Shown here: in pieces, positions 16,951 to 26,113 of the stretch
How the letters are laid out: each line of letters opens with the position of its first letter
Numbering within the stretch: position 1 is the stretch's first letter
Assembly (NCBI RefSeq): GCF_002946835.1
Contig: NZ_CP026652.1
Span: forward strand, 6,200,001-6,264,000
DNA: 64,000 bases
DNA from: Streptomyces dengpaensis
GTDB taxonomy: Bacteria > Actinomycetota > Actinomycetes > Streptomycetales > Streptomycetaceae
Direction of reading: 5' to 3'
Position numbers and translations under genes: made by a program
The notes under the pieces: model-generated
Seen by the model: only the letters and a program-made list of their open reading frames with translations
What the model was told of the DNA's origin: nothing
Database searches by the model: none

Positions 16951-18237
16951 CTAGCGCAGCGCTTCCAGCGCGGCCTGTCGAATCGCGGCCAGCGTATCGA
17001 CGGAGAACGCGTCAGATCCTCTTGGCGGGAGGGCATAGACAGACACCGACGGCTTCGGCCGCGGACCACCCAGTGCGAACAAGCCGGACAGTTCGGTGAA
17101 GTTGCCGATCGACCCGGTACGCCCGTCGACGATGGACACCTCCTTGGCCGACGCCTGCGGGCTGTCCCAATGCATCGCCACCCACATCGGATCGACGCCC
17201 GCGGCCTCGGCAACCAGATGTTCGGCAGCGGCCTGCTCCTTCTTCAGGGTTTCCGCCGGCTTGCGAATCGCCTGAGCAGCAACGTCGTCGTCGACCTCAA
17301 GTTTGACGACCGACTTCATCAGACGGCGCTTGAGCAGCGCGCGGACCAAATCGCCGGCGCGAGAGTCAGGGGCTGCGGCCAGGGTGGCCAACGTCCGATG
17401 GTCGTCCCAGCCGATGTACTCCTCCACGAAGGCGGCATCGAGATTCTCCGGGGCGAACACCCGACGCGGTAGCAGGCCCTCGTGGACGCCGGAGACAACA
17501 GCCCGGATAAGCATCTTGTCGATCCCCACCCGAGTCCTGTGCCCGTACACCTGGCGGTGCATGTGATACCGCGCCAAGAGGAGACTCTCGACGGCGAAAA
17601 TTCCATCGAGGTCATAGGCGAGGTGATCGCCCTCAGAGGTGTGGACGATCCTTGCTGCTTCGATCAGTTTGTCGACATCAAAACGACCGTAGTCGACGCC
17701 GCAGAAATAGCTGTCACGCAGCAAGTAGTCCATCTTGTCGATGTCTGCCGAACCGGAGACTATGTCACGCGCCACCGACCTTTGGGCGCCATGTCCCGTT
17801 CCGGTCAGCAACTCAGCGATCCATTCCGCGTCGGCGTCCAAAATAGACCCGGCCGGTGTGTGAAACCTGACTATGGCGGCCGAGATCTTCTCGTGTACAT
17901 GCGTCTGACCCGTCAACTCCTCGAAGATGAATTCGCCGACCTGGGAGAATGGACCATGCCCGACGTCGTGGACCAGCGCGGCAGCCCGCACACGCTGCAC
18001 CTCCCTCGGCTCTAACCCGAGACGGTCGGCCATTCGCCCCGCCAGGTGACATGCACCGATGCAGTGTTCGAACCTGCTGTGCCGGGCTCCTGGATAGACG
18101 AGATGCGTCATCGGGAGTTGCTGTACGCCTCGTAGCCGCTGAAATGCGGGCGAGTCCACCACCCTCCACTCGTGATCGGTCAACTCGATCAATCCATGTA
18201 CGGCGTCGCGGACTTCCCTGCTGCTCATCGGCGCCAT
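16951..18237 (-). CDS. HD-domain phosphohydrolase (dNTPase/SAMHD1-like)
   Basis: The 428-residue protein has the HD metal-binding motif in order: RFEH near residue 55, HDVGHGPFSQ (His-Asp), and SADIDKMDYLLRDS, where the last Asp completes the site. This is the COG1078 group related to dGTPases and SAMHD1, which hydrolyse dNTPs or related phosphoesters. The C-terminal 150 residues are variable. The ATG at 18237 is preceded by AAGGA; ATG 18228 is an alternative, and the longer frame looks non-coding. It converges on the AdoHcy-hydrolase-like gene, with only 37 bases between the stops, and adds another nucleotide-related activity to this cluster. Confidence 0.82.
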   Translation of the reverse strand: MAPMSSREVRDAVHGLIELTDHEWRVVDSPAFQRLRGVQQLPMTHLVYPGARHSRFEHCIGACHLAGRMADRLGLEPREVQRVRAAALVHDVGHGPFSQVGEFIFEELTGQTHVHEKISAAIVRFHTPAGSILDADAEWIAELLTGTGHGAQRSVARDIVSGSADIDKMDYLLRDSYFCGVDYGRFDVDKLIEAARIVHTSEGDHLAYDLDGIFAVESLLLARYHMHRQVYGHRTRVGIDKMLIRAVVSGVHEGLLPRRVFAPENLDAAFVEEYIGWDDHRTLATLAAAPDSRAGDLVRALLKRRLMKSVVKLEVDDDVAAQAIRKPAETLKKEQAAAEHLVAEAAGVDPMWVAMHWDSPQASAKEVSIVDGRTGSIGNFTELSGLFALGGPRPKPSVSVYALPPRGSDAFSVDTLAAIRQAALEALR

Positions 18238-18825
18238 CCCGTCCTTCAGACCGCGGTTATTTGTGCTCCCGAGTCTTCCACGCCGCTGCTGGCAAGGCAG
18301 GCGTCTCGTCTTATTCAGTCCAGAGGGTGAACTGACGCCCGTGAGCATAAGTGTGGCCTCACCTGTAGCGATCTGGATCGGACAAGGAGGCGCGGAAGAC
18401 GCCAACGAGTGAGGACAACTGGCGGCGGCCACGAGTCGATGCGAAGGCCGACGCTGAACACCTGATCAGCCGCGCGGGGGCGGTGATGCTGGGGAGCCTC
18501 ACAAGGGGACCAGGCACAGGCCGGCGAGCCTCGGGCCAGTTGGCCCTATGAGCGTCGTGGCGGCCGAGCAACATCACCAGCAGGGAGCACCTGCTCCCGA
18601 GTCTGATCCCGTGGACCGGCTTGGCCTTCGACTCTCCTGCGCGTTGCCCTGGCAGCGTGCAGGCGACCGCCGCGGCGGGACGGTGGTACCCGGCTCGAGG
18701 TTGCCTGCGCTGCCAGTCCGCATACGGATGCACGTGTCGGGCACCCGCGGTCAACGCGTCCTGGCTGCACGGGCGGACCCGTGTCAAAGTAGAGAAGCGC
18801 TGCTGGTCGTCGAAGGGGGAGTTCG
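18238..18825. other. Intergenic region between HD and HIT genes
   Basis: This is a 588-base gap between divergent genes. I see only short open frames with inconsistent codon use and no tRNA, repeat or clear promoter. It may contain the promoters of both neighbours. Confidence 0.4.
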
Positions 18826-19506
18826 ATGAGTGGTGCTCGCGAGGGGAAGTGCGACGGATCCGATCTCTGCGCCGAACTGTCCGGGGCGACCTTCACTGAA
18901 TTCAGCAGGACCTACCAGGGTGATCCGCACAGCAGGGTTCTGCTGGAGACGGCCAACTTCGCCATGGTGGTGGACATATCACCACTGGTCGAGGGTCATT
19001 TGCTCGTGGTGCCCAAGAAGCACTATCTCAGCTTCGCCCGCGCCATGCTGGACTACCGTCACGAGGCAATCAGCGTCGTCCAGAGAGCCAGGGACTGGGT
19101 GCGCAAGACCTATGGCACGGTGACGCTGTTCGAGCACGGGTCCACTGCCGGCCAGTCCGGCGGAGCCTGCATCGCGCATGCCCACATCCATGTGCTGCCC
19201 GTGGAATCCAAGAGACTGGTTGCCGTCATGCAGCGCGATGAACTGGAACTCACCGCGCTCCCGGACATCACCAGTTGGACGGAGGCCACAGAAAGTCAGC
19301 GCCCCTATCTCCTGTGCTCGGACGGCGAGTCGTCTTGTGTCGCCCTCTTGTCAGCACGCGTGCGGCATCAGTATCTGCGATCTGCGTCTGCGGAAGTTCT
19401 CGGTATACCGGACCCTCAGTGGGATTGGTCGCTCGTCGTCCGCAAAGATCTGCTGCGCGGCACCGTCCGTCGGTACCGGCACGCGATCAGCGACCTGGAG
19501 GTGTGA
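18826..19506 (+). CDS. HIT-family nucleotide hydrolase/transferase
   Basis: The 226-residue protein contains the histidine triad as AHAHIHVLP near residue 122, after a typical HIT core strand pattern (PLVEGHLLVVPKKHYLSFAR). HIT proteins act on nucleotidyl substrates such as Ap4A, AMP-lysine or nucleoside phosphoramidates, through an AMP-His intermediate. The C-terminal 90 residues extend beyond the compact HIT core, so an ATP adenylyltransferase-like role is possible. ATG 18826 has a strong GGGGGAG site. The 3' end overlaps the NACHT gene on the other strand by 20 bases. Confidence 0.85.
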   Translation: MSGAREGKCDGSDLCAELSGATFTEFSRTYQGDPHSRVLLETANFAMVVDISPLVEGHLLVVPKKHYLSFARAMLDYRHEAISVVQRARDWVRKTYGTVTLFEHGSTAGQSGGACIAHAHIHVLPVESKRLVAVMQRDELELTALPDITSWTEATESQRPYLLCSDGESSCVALLSARVRHQYLRSASAEVLGIPDPQWDWSLVVRKDLLRGTVRRYRHAISDLEV

Positions 19507-21673
19507 TTCGAAGTCCGCGCCCGTAGTTCTCGAACTGCCTGATCAACACGCGCCAACGGTCGATGTCGACCAGGTGCTGCTGTCTCGTCGCGGCCTCACG
19601 GAGCAAGGGGCCGACGGCCTTGGCCCAGCCTTCAGGTGGATGAGAGACGAAGACCGCTTCGCCCAACTTCAGTTGCAGCCTGGTAGTCAGAGCGTCGAGA
19701 CGAACCCGTAGGCCTTCGAGTACCAGTCTTCTCTCGTCGGAGGTGCCTTCGATCGCCAGCTCGACCAGCGATCTGATCGCGCCGTAGCGCACCCACTCGC
19801 CTCGTTCCTTGTCCAAAGCCTCGAAGAGCAGAGTCGTGTTCGCTGACGACCTGAAAGCCCCGAGGGTGTGAACGACACGCCATCGGATGTCCGTGTTGCT
19901 CGTCGACCGGTAGATGGCCCGGAGCTGTCTCAGATCGGCTTCGTCGAGCGACCATCGCTTGGCCGCGTTCGAGACCGCCCAGCCCATCACTGGGTTGTCT
20001 CCGGCGAGCAGTTGAAGGTCCTCCTCGCGACCCGCATGATCTGCGCTGAGGCCCAGGGTTCTCCTCCACTGCACGAACCAATCCTCATCGGAGTCGATGG
20101 AGTGACTCAGTCGGATGATGTCCTCGGCTGACCGCACGGTGGCCGCGCCACGGAAGGTGGCGTTCGGAAGGCCCTCGAGCATCGCTCTGGTCGCCTCGCT
20201 CGTCCAGATGAGCGGATCGAGCACCTTTTCCGCGGCGCAGCAGGCGAGCCATGCCTCCACCTCCTTCGAGAACAACGTCCCCACTCCGTCCGTGGACACG
20301 CCGACGGTCTTCACCGCATACAACCAATGCCAGTTGTAGACGGCCTGGAGAAACCTGTCGCCGACAGAGGGAGATTTGAGCATCCGCAGCGCACTGAGCA
20401 GGATTTCGGTTGAATTCGCAGAGAACGTTACGCGGTTGAAGGAGTCGGAATTCCATTCCTCTTGGTGCTGTGCGAGAAAACGTGCGGCCAGGAAGTCGTT
20501 CTTGATCTGGTGGTCGAACTGAATCTCGCCGTCCGTCGACTTGGCCAGGGTGCCGTCCGCGAGTAGACGGTGAGCGGTTGTCTCGGTGAGCCACTTCTCG
20601 GCGAACGACAGCGTCGCCACGCGTGTGCTGTTGCGGTACATCTCGAAGGCCATGGCGCTCAGACGGTCGAGATCACCGTTCGTCAGTCGCTCCTGATCCG
20701 TATAGAACAGCTCAAGGCTGCTCTCCGCCGATCCCAGCGCCGGCCTCCCCGTCGAGATCGCCTGCTCGAGGAAGAAGGGACGTCCCAGCAGCGCCCTGTC
20801 CGCATCCGATATCGCCGCACGCACGTCCGCCGAGAAGTGCTCGGACAGGACTGCTTCGACCGTGTCCACGGTCAGGGGATGCAGTTGCAGCTCTGTCCAC
20901 GGCCACAGATCGGTGCCGCCGTCGTGGTGGACCCGATCGGCGACCAGGGCGGACAGGCTCAACGGATGCTGCTGCAGGTAGGCGTCTATCGCGTTCAGGA
21001 TGATGACGGAGGTCGCTTGGCTTGCGACCTCGTTCAGACCGTCGACGAACAGGACCACCTCGCCGAGCTCGAGAAACTCCTCGAACGCCCTTGGGTTGAT
21101 GGGTACGACAGATGTACGCGCCATGACGGCGAACTGCTGGCTTCGAGCTTCGGCGGATTCGCTGATCTCGCTCATCGCCTGGGAGTGCGCGGGCTTCCAG
21201 TGGCTCAGATCAAGGATGACCGGGATGGCGGCGCCCGACGCGATGCTCTGGAGCGCGGCGCGCCGCAAGAGCACCGATTTGCCTGCACCCGCAGGCCCGC
21301 GCAGGATGATCCGCCTCCTGGCGAGACACTCGGCGATGATCTCGCCGGGGTCCGACATGCGGGAGTCGTCACCCGCCTGCCACTCGACTGCCAGGGGCCC
21401 TGCCGCGCCGGGGGGCCTGCGCGAGAGGACTTCTCCGAGCTTCGGGAGGTACTTCTCCAGCAAGCGAGCTCGGCTGCTGGAGCCCTCGCGCGGCGGAAGG
21501 GGATAGTAATGATGGATGGAGTTGTCGTTGTAGGTCGCGGTGGCGTTCTCCGCTGCGGCGACCGGACCGGAGATGTTGCCGCCCGCCTGGACGGCCTGGT
21601 CGCCCGCCTTCTGCCCGACCTGGTTCTGCCCGCCGCCCTCCGGTCCTGTCCCGCCTGTCGTCACGCCGCTCAC
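19487..21673 (-). CDS. NACHT-type NTPase with N-terminal QAGGNISG motif and C-terminal helical repeats
   Basis: The 728-residue product has a short N-terminal segment with VQAGGNISGPVAAAENATAT (residues 28-47) and then an NTPase module. Walker A is RGPAGAGKS at 125-133; Walker B is VVLFVDGLNE at 206-215. The Asp followed by a small residue and acidic partner is characteristic of NACHT rather than AAA ATPases. The C-terminal 400 residues are helical and include HEAT-like repeats (WRVVHTLGAFRSSANTTLLF, EWVRYGAIRSLVELAIEG). The GTG at 21673 overlaps the stop of the upstream membrane-protein gene as GTGA. Bacterial NACHT proteins are anti-phage sensors, and no nuclease or protease effector is fused here, so the neighbour is the likely effector. 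Confidence 0.8.
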   Translation of the reverse strand: MSGVTTGGTGPEGGGQNQVGQKAGDQAVQAGGNISGPVAAAENATATYNDNSIHHYYPLPPREGSSSRARLLEKYLPKLGEVLSRRPPGAAGPLAVEWQAGDDSRMSDPGEIIAECLARRRIILRGPAGAGKSVLLRRAALQSIASGAAIPVILDLSHWKPAHSQAMSEISESAEARSQQFAVMARTSVVPINPRAFEEFLELGEVVLFVDGLNEVASQATSVIILNAIDAYLQQHPLSLSALVADRVHHDGGTDLWPWTELQLHPLTVDTVEAVLSEHFSADVRAAISDADRALLGRPFFLEQAISTGRPALGSAESSLELFYTDQERLTNGDLDRLSAMAFEMYRNSTRVATLSFAEKWLTETTAHRLLADGTLAKSTDGEIQFDHQIKNDFLAARFLAQHQEEWNSDSFNRVTFSANSTEILLSALRMLKSPSVGDRFLQAVYNWHWLYAVKTVGVSTDGVGTLFSKEVEAWLACCAAEKVLDPLIWTSEATRAMLEGLPNATFRGAATVRSAEDIIRLSHSIDSDEDWFVQWRRTLGLSADHAGREEDLQLLAGDNPVMGWAVSNAAKRWSLDEADLRQLRAIYRSTSNTDIRWRVVHTLGAFRSSANTTLLFEALDKERGEWVRYGAIRSLVELAIEGTSDERRLVLEGLRVRLDALTTRLQLKLGEAVFVSHPPEGWAKAVGPLLREAATRQQHLVDIDRWRVLIRQFENYGRGLRITPPGR

Positions 21674-22182
21674 GAACCTTCTGACGCGTTGCCGTCGGGC
21701 GACTGATGTCGTTCGTCGGAAGGCTGCGATCGGCCGTCGGCTCGGGCGTTCTTCCCGGTCGCGACAGCTCCGGTGATGTCGCCGGCGGCCTGAACAGCAC
21801 CGGATCCGGCTCGCTGTTCGACGTTGCCTTTCGGTGGAGTCTTGTCCGCTGGGCGAGCCGGAGGCGGTGAGGGGGCGGCGGTGGCGCCGGCACCCCGTCC
21901 CGTGGCGACCGCGCCGGAGATGTTCCCGCCGGCCTGAACCGAGCCACGGGTCGCCTGCTGTGAGGTCCCTTTGACCGGGCTCCTGCTCGAGGTGGGGATG
22001 AACCATCCCGCCAGCGTGAGGAGCAGCCCCACTACGGCGAGGAGCGTACCGAACGTCGCCCGGCGACTGTCGCGCTCCCCGGCACCGCCTCCCCAGGCCC
22101 ACCATCCCACACCGACACCCACCAACAGCACCACGATGCCCGCCACAACGATCAAGACACTGCGAGGCCTGGAGACTGCCAT
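21670..22182 (-). CDS. Small two-helix membrane protein with two QAxG(N/D)I(S/T)G motifs; likely partner of the NACHT protein
   Basis: The 170-residue protein has transmembrane helices at about residues 8-30 and 43-62, then a hydrophilic Pro/Ala/Gly tail. The tail carries VQAGGNISGAVATG (82-95) and VQAAGDITGAVATG (130-143). The same motif occurs once near the start of the NACHT protein encoded by the next, translationally coupled gene. The ATG at 22182 follows AGGGG. I know no named family for it. The layout (membrane-active part plus a motif matching that of an adjacent NLR) resembles effectors that are switched on by amyloid-type templating. The pore-forming role is inference. Confidence 0.6.
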   Translation of the reverse strand: MAVSRPRSVLIVVAGIVVLLVGVGVGWWAWGGGAGERDSRRATFGTLLAVVGLLLTLAGWFIPTSSRSPVKGTSQQATRGSVQAGGNISGAVATGRGAGATAAPSPPPARPADKTPPKGNVEQRAGSGAVQAAGDITGAVATGKNARADGRSQPSDERHQSPDGNASEGS

Positions 22183-22394
22183 GACGCCAACCCCTCTCGA
22201 GGCACGGGAGACGCGTGCCCTCCCAACGGTAGTGCGTAAACAGCCCGTTGCACCGTCCATGGTCGGCGCGAACCGTCCCGGCCCTGCACCTCACCCATCG
22301 CCTGTGCCGAACCGGAGGTCCCTGTCGCCGATGGTGTCGCAGGGAGTGTGGTGAGGGTGGCGTGATCGCCCATAACTGGCGGAACGACCAACTT

Positions 22395-22680
22395 AGTGGC
22401 TGTCTCCACCTGCGGGTCGATGAGCCGTCTGTGTTCGTGAGTGTGGCGGCGTCCGGATTCGGGCTTGGCGAGTTGGCGCTTGAGCCGGTTGGCGGCCGTG
22501 ACCGCGTCGATCGGCTCGATGCGCAGGCTGACGTCGACGCGGCCCGGGTAGGTCAGCAGCGGCTGCAGCCAGCCCGGATGCACCTCGCATGGGTAACCGG
22601 TGATCGCGAAGGAGGCCACCTGCCTGCCGCCGACTTCCAGGTGCCGGGGCGCGACGGTCGCGGGCGGGGCGCTGGTGTGC
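22395..22680 (-). pseudogene. Fragment of a VirB4/TraC-like conjugation ATP-binding protein
   Basis: The translated fragment reads PRHLEVGGRQVASFAITGYP, then EVHPGW, a strand-rich part with YPGRVDVSLRIEPIDAVTAA, and RLKRQLAKPESGRR. This is the N-terminal domain found in the large ATP-binding proteins of Streptomyces integrative and conjugative elements. Homology stops after DPQVETA at about 22395, and the ATPase domain is missing. A Pro-rich open stretch continues upstream to about 23100, as in family members. From there to 23332 I see nothing. It shows that the NACHT unit sits inside remains of a conjugative element. Confidence 0.6.
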
Positions 22681-23332
22681 GGTGCTGCATCGGGGTGCCT
22701 CGGGGCTCGAGCACCGGCGGTCGGAAGGTGGCGGGTGCGGGTGGACGGGCGGCGTGCCGGGGCGGGGTGTGAGGCTGTCGAGCGGGCCGTTGGAAACGCG
22801 ACGGGGCAGGAACGCGGGGGCTGCCAGGCCCTCTGGGCGCCGACGCAGACCGAGTGCCGTCCGGTGCTTGGAAGACCGGCATGCCGGGCGGGCGAGTCGG
22901 CCGTGCCCGTGGACTGGCCGACGGGGGAGCGGTGGCGTCGGATGACGGGTCTCCGGGGGCGCGGAACTCCGGCATCGGCGGCGGTCCGGCCGTCGGGCTG
23001 ATCGGCTGGCCCGCATTGGGGGTATCAGGAACAGGTTGGAGGAATCGCGGCTGCCCCGGTGGGCGCCGCGGATTGGCTGCCGGCGCGCCGTGCCCTGGAA
23101 GCAAGGGACTCCCGCCGCCCCGGCGGCCCGCACCGCCTGAGGACGGCCCGGAGCCCGACGGCCGGGGAGATCGGGATGCTCCCGAAGATCACCCGACCAG
23201 GAACTCCGTTCGACTTGCACGTTCCAAGATCGGTTGAGGCGGCTTCTGATACAAGATCACACGCTGTCCGATAGGCGGCAGTTGGGGTACCTAACGAGGC
23301 CCTCCTAGTAACTCGTAATTTAGGAATTATTA

Positions 23333-23361
23333 TTGACACGCGCCGGTAACCGCTGCAAGAT
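23333..23361 (+). promoter_or_regulatory. Probable HrdB-type promoter of the alpha-galactosidase gene
   Basis: A consensus -35 TTGACA (23333-23338) is followed after 17 bases by CAAGAT (23356-23361). It lies in an AT-rich patch that also contains the small inverted repeat TAATT-TAGG-AATTA just upstream, a possible operator. The GTG start lies about 140 bases downstream. Confidence 0.55.
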
Positions 23362-23501
23362 CCTGGAAACAATCCGCAGGCGCGCGGGCATTGAGCTGGT
23401 CCGAAGACCGACCGCCGCACCCTCCACGAGGGAGCGGTACCTCAGACTCACGACCAGGACGGGTCGGCACGCCTGATCGATCGGACAGCGAAGGTTCCGA
23501 T

Positions 23502-25583
23502 GTGAAACGACATCTCACCGTCCTCCTCGCCCTCCTGACCGGCTTGCTGGTCGTGCAGGCACCCGCCCACGCCGCCCCAGCGGCCGGCACTGTCGCCGTC
23601 ACGCCGCCAGCACCCCAGCAGGTGCTGAGTCCGACGCCGTACATGGGCTGGAACACCTACTACGCGCTGGGTGGCGATCCGACCGAGGCCGAGATCAAGT
23701 CAATAACCGACTTCCTGGTCAGCAGCGGCCTGCGCGACGCCGGCTACGAGTACGTCTGGATCGACGGCAACTGGGCGGCGCCGACCCCACGCAGCTCGGC
23801 CGGCGACCTGGTGCCCAACCCCGACCAGTTCCCGAACGGGCTGAAGCCGCTGGTCGACTACATCCACTCCAAGGGCCTGAAGGCCGGCATCTACACCGAC
23901 GCCGGCCCGTACATCCCGGGCAAGTGCGGACTCGGCAGCCACGGCTACTACCAGCGCGACGCGGACAACTTCGCCGCCCTGGAGTTCGACGCGGTCAAGG
24001 TGGACTACCTCTGCGGGATCGCCGCGGACCTCGACCCGAAGACCGTCTACACCGAGTTCGCGCAGGCGCTGCGGAACAACGCCAGCGGGCGCCCCATGCT
24101 CTTCAACCTCTGCAACCCGGTGACCTCCCCGGACTGGGGCAACTACCCGGAGGAGCAGCAGTCGACGTACTCCTGGACCTATGCGCCGGGGATCGCGCAG
24201 TCCTGGCGGACGTACACGGATGTGGGTTTCGTCGGCGAGATCAAGTTCAAGGACGTGCTGCGGAACTACGACGCGAACGCGCGGCACCCCGAGGTCGCCG
24301 GGCCGGGGCACTTCAACGACCCGGACTACCTCGGACCTGAGCTCGGGATGAACGACGAGGAGTTCCGCACCCAGATGACGCTCTGGTCGGCGGCGGCCGC
24401 GCCGCTGCTGATCGGCAGCGACGTCCGTAAGCTCAGCCAGACCTCGCTCGGCATTCTCACGGACCCCGATGTACTCGCGATCAACCAGGACACCGCCGGC
24501 ATCCAGGCCGTCCGTGTCGGCCCCGCCGGTACGACGGAGACCTGGGTGAAGCGGCTGGCCAACGGTGACCGTGCCGTGGTGCTGCTGAACCGGGGCGACA
24601 GCCCGACGACCGTGACCACGAAGGCGTCGTCGGTCGGGCTGTCCGGGGATCGGTTCACCCTGAAGAACGCCTGGACCAACCAGGTCACCGAGAGCGCCGG
24701 CACCATCAGCGCCGCCGTCCCGGCCCACGGCGCGGCCCTGTTCCGGGTCGGCCCGGCCACGGGCAAGCCCGGTGTTCCGCACGTCGTCGCCGGCCTGCCG
24801 CAGGTGACGCAGGTCGGTGACGACGCGGTGCCGGCCGGGACCGCCCCGCTGGTCGCCGGAGGCGACCAGGCCCGGGTCGAGGTCACCGTCCGTAACGACG
24901 GCGCGCAGCCGGTCTTCGCGCCGCGGGTCGAGCTGACAGTGCCCTCCGGCTGGACGGCCCGTCCGCTCAGCGAAGCGCCGAAGCTGCTGGACTCCAACCG
25001 CTCCGCGACCTTCGCCTTCACGGTGACCCTGCCGGCCACCGCCGAGCCGGGCAGCACCGCGCTGACCGCCACTACGTCGTACGAGGTGACAGGCAAGGGA
25101 CGGCTGCGGCAGGAGACGGCCACCGCGGTGGTTGTCGCACCGGCGGCGCCGGACGGCGACGTCGTACTGTCGCACCACAAGTGGATCAGCGCCACCAGCG
25201 GGTGGATGAGCCCGACGGTCGACCTGAGCGTCGGTGGCTGGTCGCCGATCAGCATGCTCGGCCAGGTCCACCCGACCGGTATCGGGGTCGCCTCGCCCTC
25301 CACGGTCCGCTACTACCTCGGCGACCAGTGCAGCCGGCTGACCGCGACCGTCGGCATCGACGATGCGGTGCGCAACGTCGGCCCGGAGGGCGGCACCTCG
25401 ACCTTCCAGGTGATCGGTGACGGCCGGGTGCTGTTCGACAGCGGTGTGCTGACCCGCGACGACATCCGCCAGGTCGACATCGACCTGACCGGCGTCCGGG
25501 CGCTCGACCTGGTGGTCGGCGACGCCGGCGACGGCGGCTACAACGACCGCGCCAACTGGGCCGGTCTGAACGCCACCTGCTGA
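23502..25583 (+). CDS. Secreted GH27 alpha-galactosidase with NEW3 and NPCBM domains
   Basis: The 693-residue protein begins at GTG 23502 (GAAGG seven bases before) with a classical signal peptide cleaved near AHAAPAA. Residues 45-410 form the GH27 barrel: MGWNTYYALGG, YVWIDGNW, the nucleophile Asp168 in VKVDYLCG, and the acid/base region HFNDPDYLG (Asp273). A NEW3 alpha-galactosidase-associated beta domain follows at about 460-570 and an NPCBM carbohydrate-binding domain at the C-terminus. It should release alpha-galactose from extracellular galactosides. It is a single gene with its own promoter and a strong terminator. Confidence 0.93.
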   Translation: MKRHLTVLLALLTGLLVVQAPAHAAPAAGTVAVTPPAPQQVLSPTPYMGWNTYYALGGDPTEAEIKSITDFLVSSGLRDAGYEYVWIDGNWAAPTPRSSAGDLVPNPDQFPNGLKPLVDYIHSKGLKAGIYTDAGPYIPGKCGLGSHGYYQRDADNFAALEFDAVKVDYLCGIAADLDPKTVYTEFAQALRNNASGRPMLFNLCNPVTSPDWGNYPEEQQSTYSWTYAPGIAQSWRTYTDVGFVGEIKFKDVLRNYDANARHPEVAGPGHFNDPDYLGPELGMNDEEFRTQMTLWSAAAAPLLIGSDVRKLSQTSLGILTDPDVLAINQDTAGIQAVRVGPAGTTETWVKRLANGDRAVVLLNRGDSPTTVTTKASSVGLSGDRFTLKNAWTNQVTESAGTISAAVPAHGAALFRVGPATGKPGVPHVVAGLPQVTQVGDDAVPAGTAPLVAGGDQARVEVTVRNDGAQPVFAPRVELTVPSGWTARPLSEAPKLLDSNRSATFAFTVTLPATAEPGSTALTATTSYEVTGKGRLRQETATAVVVAPAAPDGDVVLSHHKWISATSGWMSPTVDLSVGGWSPISMLGQVHPTGIGVASPSTVRYYLGDQCSRLTATVGIDDAVRNVGPEGGTSTFQVIGDGRVLFDSGVLTRDDIRQVDIDLTGVRALDLVVGDAGDGGYNDRANWAGLNATC

Positions 25584-25590
25584 TTGGGCT

Positions 25591-25628
25591 CGGCCGCACC
25601 CAGGTGACACCTCACCTGGGTGCGGCCG
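25591..25628 (+). terminator. Strong hairpin terminator of the alpha-galactosidase gene
   Basis: Perfect 17-bp arms (CGGCCGCACCCAGGTGA and its complement) enclose a 4-base loop, eight bases after the stop codon. No T-tract is needed for function in Streptomyces. Confidence 0.85.
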
Positions 25629-25645
25629 ATCCACCAAGACTTTGA

Positions 25646-25677
25646 GACGCCGTGGCGCGGTTACGCGCCACGGCGTC
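25646..25677 (-). terminator. Second hairpin, probable terminator for the opposing gene remnant
   Basis: Perfect 14-bp arms (GACGCCGTGGCGCG) surround a GTTA loop, just past the stop of the GH36 remnant. The two adjacent hairpins separate convergent transcription units. Confidence 0.65.
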
Positions 25678-25714
25678 GTGATGTCGGGCCGGCCCGGATG
25701 GGGAGCGGACGGCG

Positions 25715-26113
25715 TCAGGCACGCCGCAGCACAACGAGTTCGGCGTCGTGCTCGGCGGTCCACTGCGCGGGCAGGCCGACGGCGGTGAGGTGGCTGCCGG
25801 AGTAGCGCTGTTCGCCGTGCCGGTAGACGCTACCGCAGGCGCGGGTGGAAAGTCCGGGCGAGTCGGTGACCCACGAGCTGAGCAGGTGCGGGGCGTTGGC
25901 GTGCAGGTAGCCGTACTGGATGGCGAGCCGGTCCAGCGGGCCGGTGTTGTCGCTCGGCCAGAAGATGTCGGCGCGGGCCGCCATGGCGAGGTCGGTACGG
26001 GCGCCGCCGCCGGCGCAGGCATCGATCAGCACATGCGGGTGGTCTCGCCGCAGCTGCTCGTAGATTCGGTGCAGGTTGGCGACGCGCGCGCCGTCGAGGT
26101 CGACTCGGCCACC
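25715..26113 (-). pseudogene. GH36 alpha-galactosidase remnant
   Basis: The 133-codon stretch matches the later part of GH36 enzymes: a helix HRIYEQLRRDHPHVLIDACA, then GGGARTDLAMAARADIFWPS, DNTGPLDRLAIQYGY and SSWVTDSPG. The C-terminal beta domain end follows directly (VYRHGEQRYSGSHLTAVGLP, ELVVLRRA). The N-terminal barrel and an internal block are missing, so it cannot be active. It lies tail-to-tail with the GH27 gene, suggesting that a galactoside-use locus has decayed here. Confidence 0.7.

Noticed and set aside
22295..23332. Possible larger conjugation gene
   Set aside because: Only the small N-terminal domain segment is recognisable; the ATPase domain is absent, so it is recorded only as a fragment.
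23700..25763. 687-codon open frame on the minus strand
   Set aside because: It is antisense to the GH27 gene; the real gene has a signal peptide, catalytic residues and a ribosome binding site.
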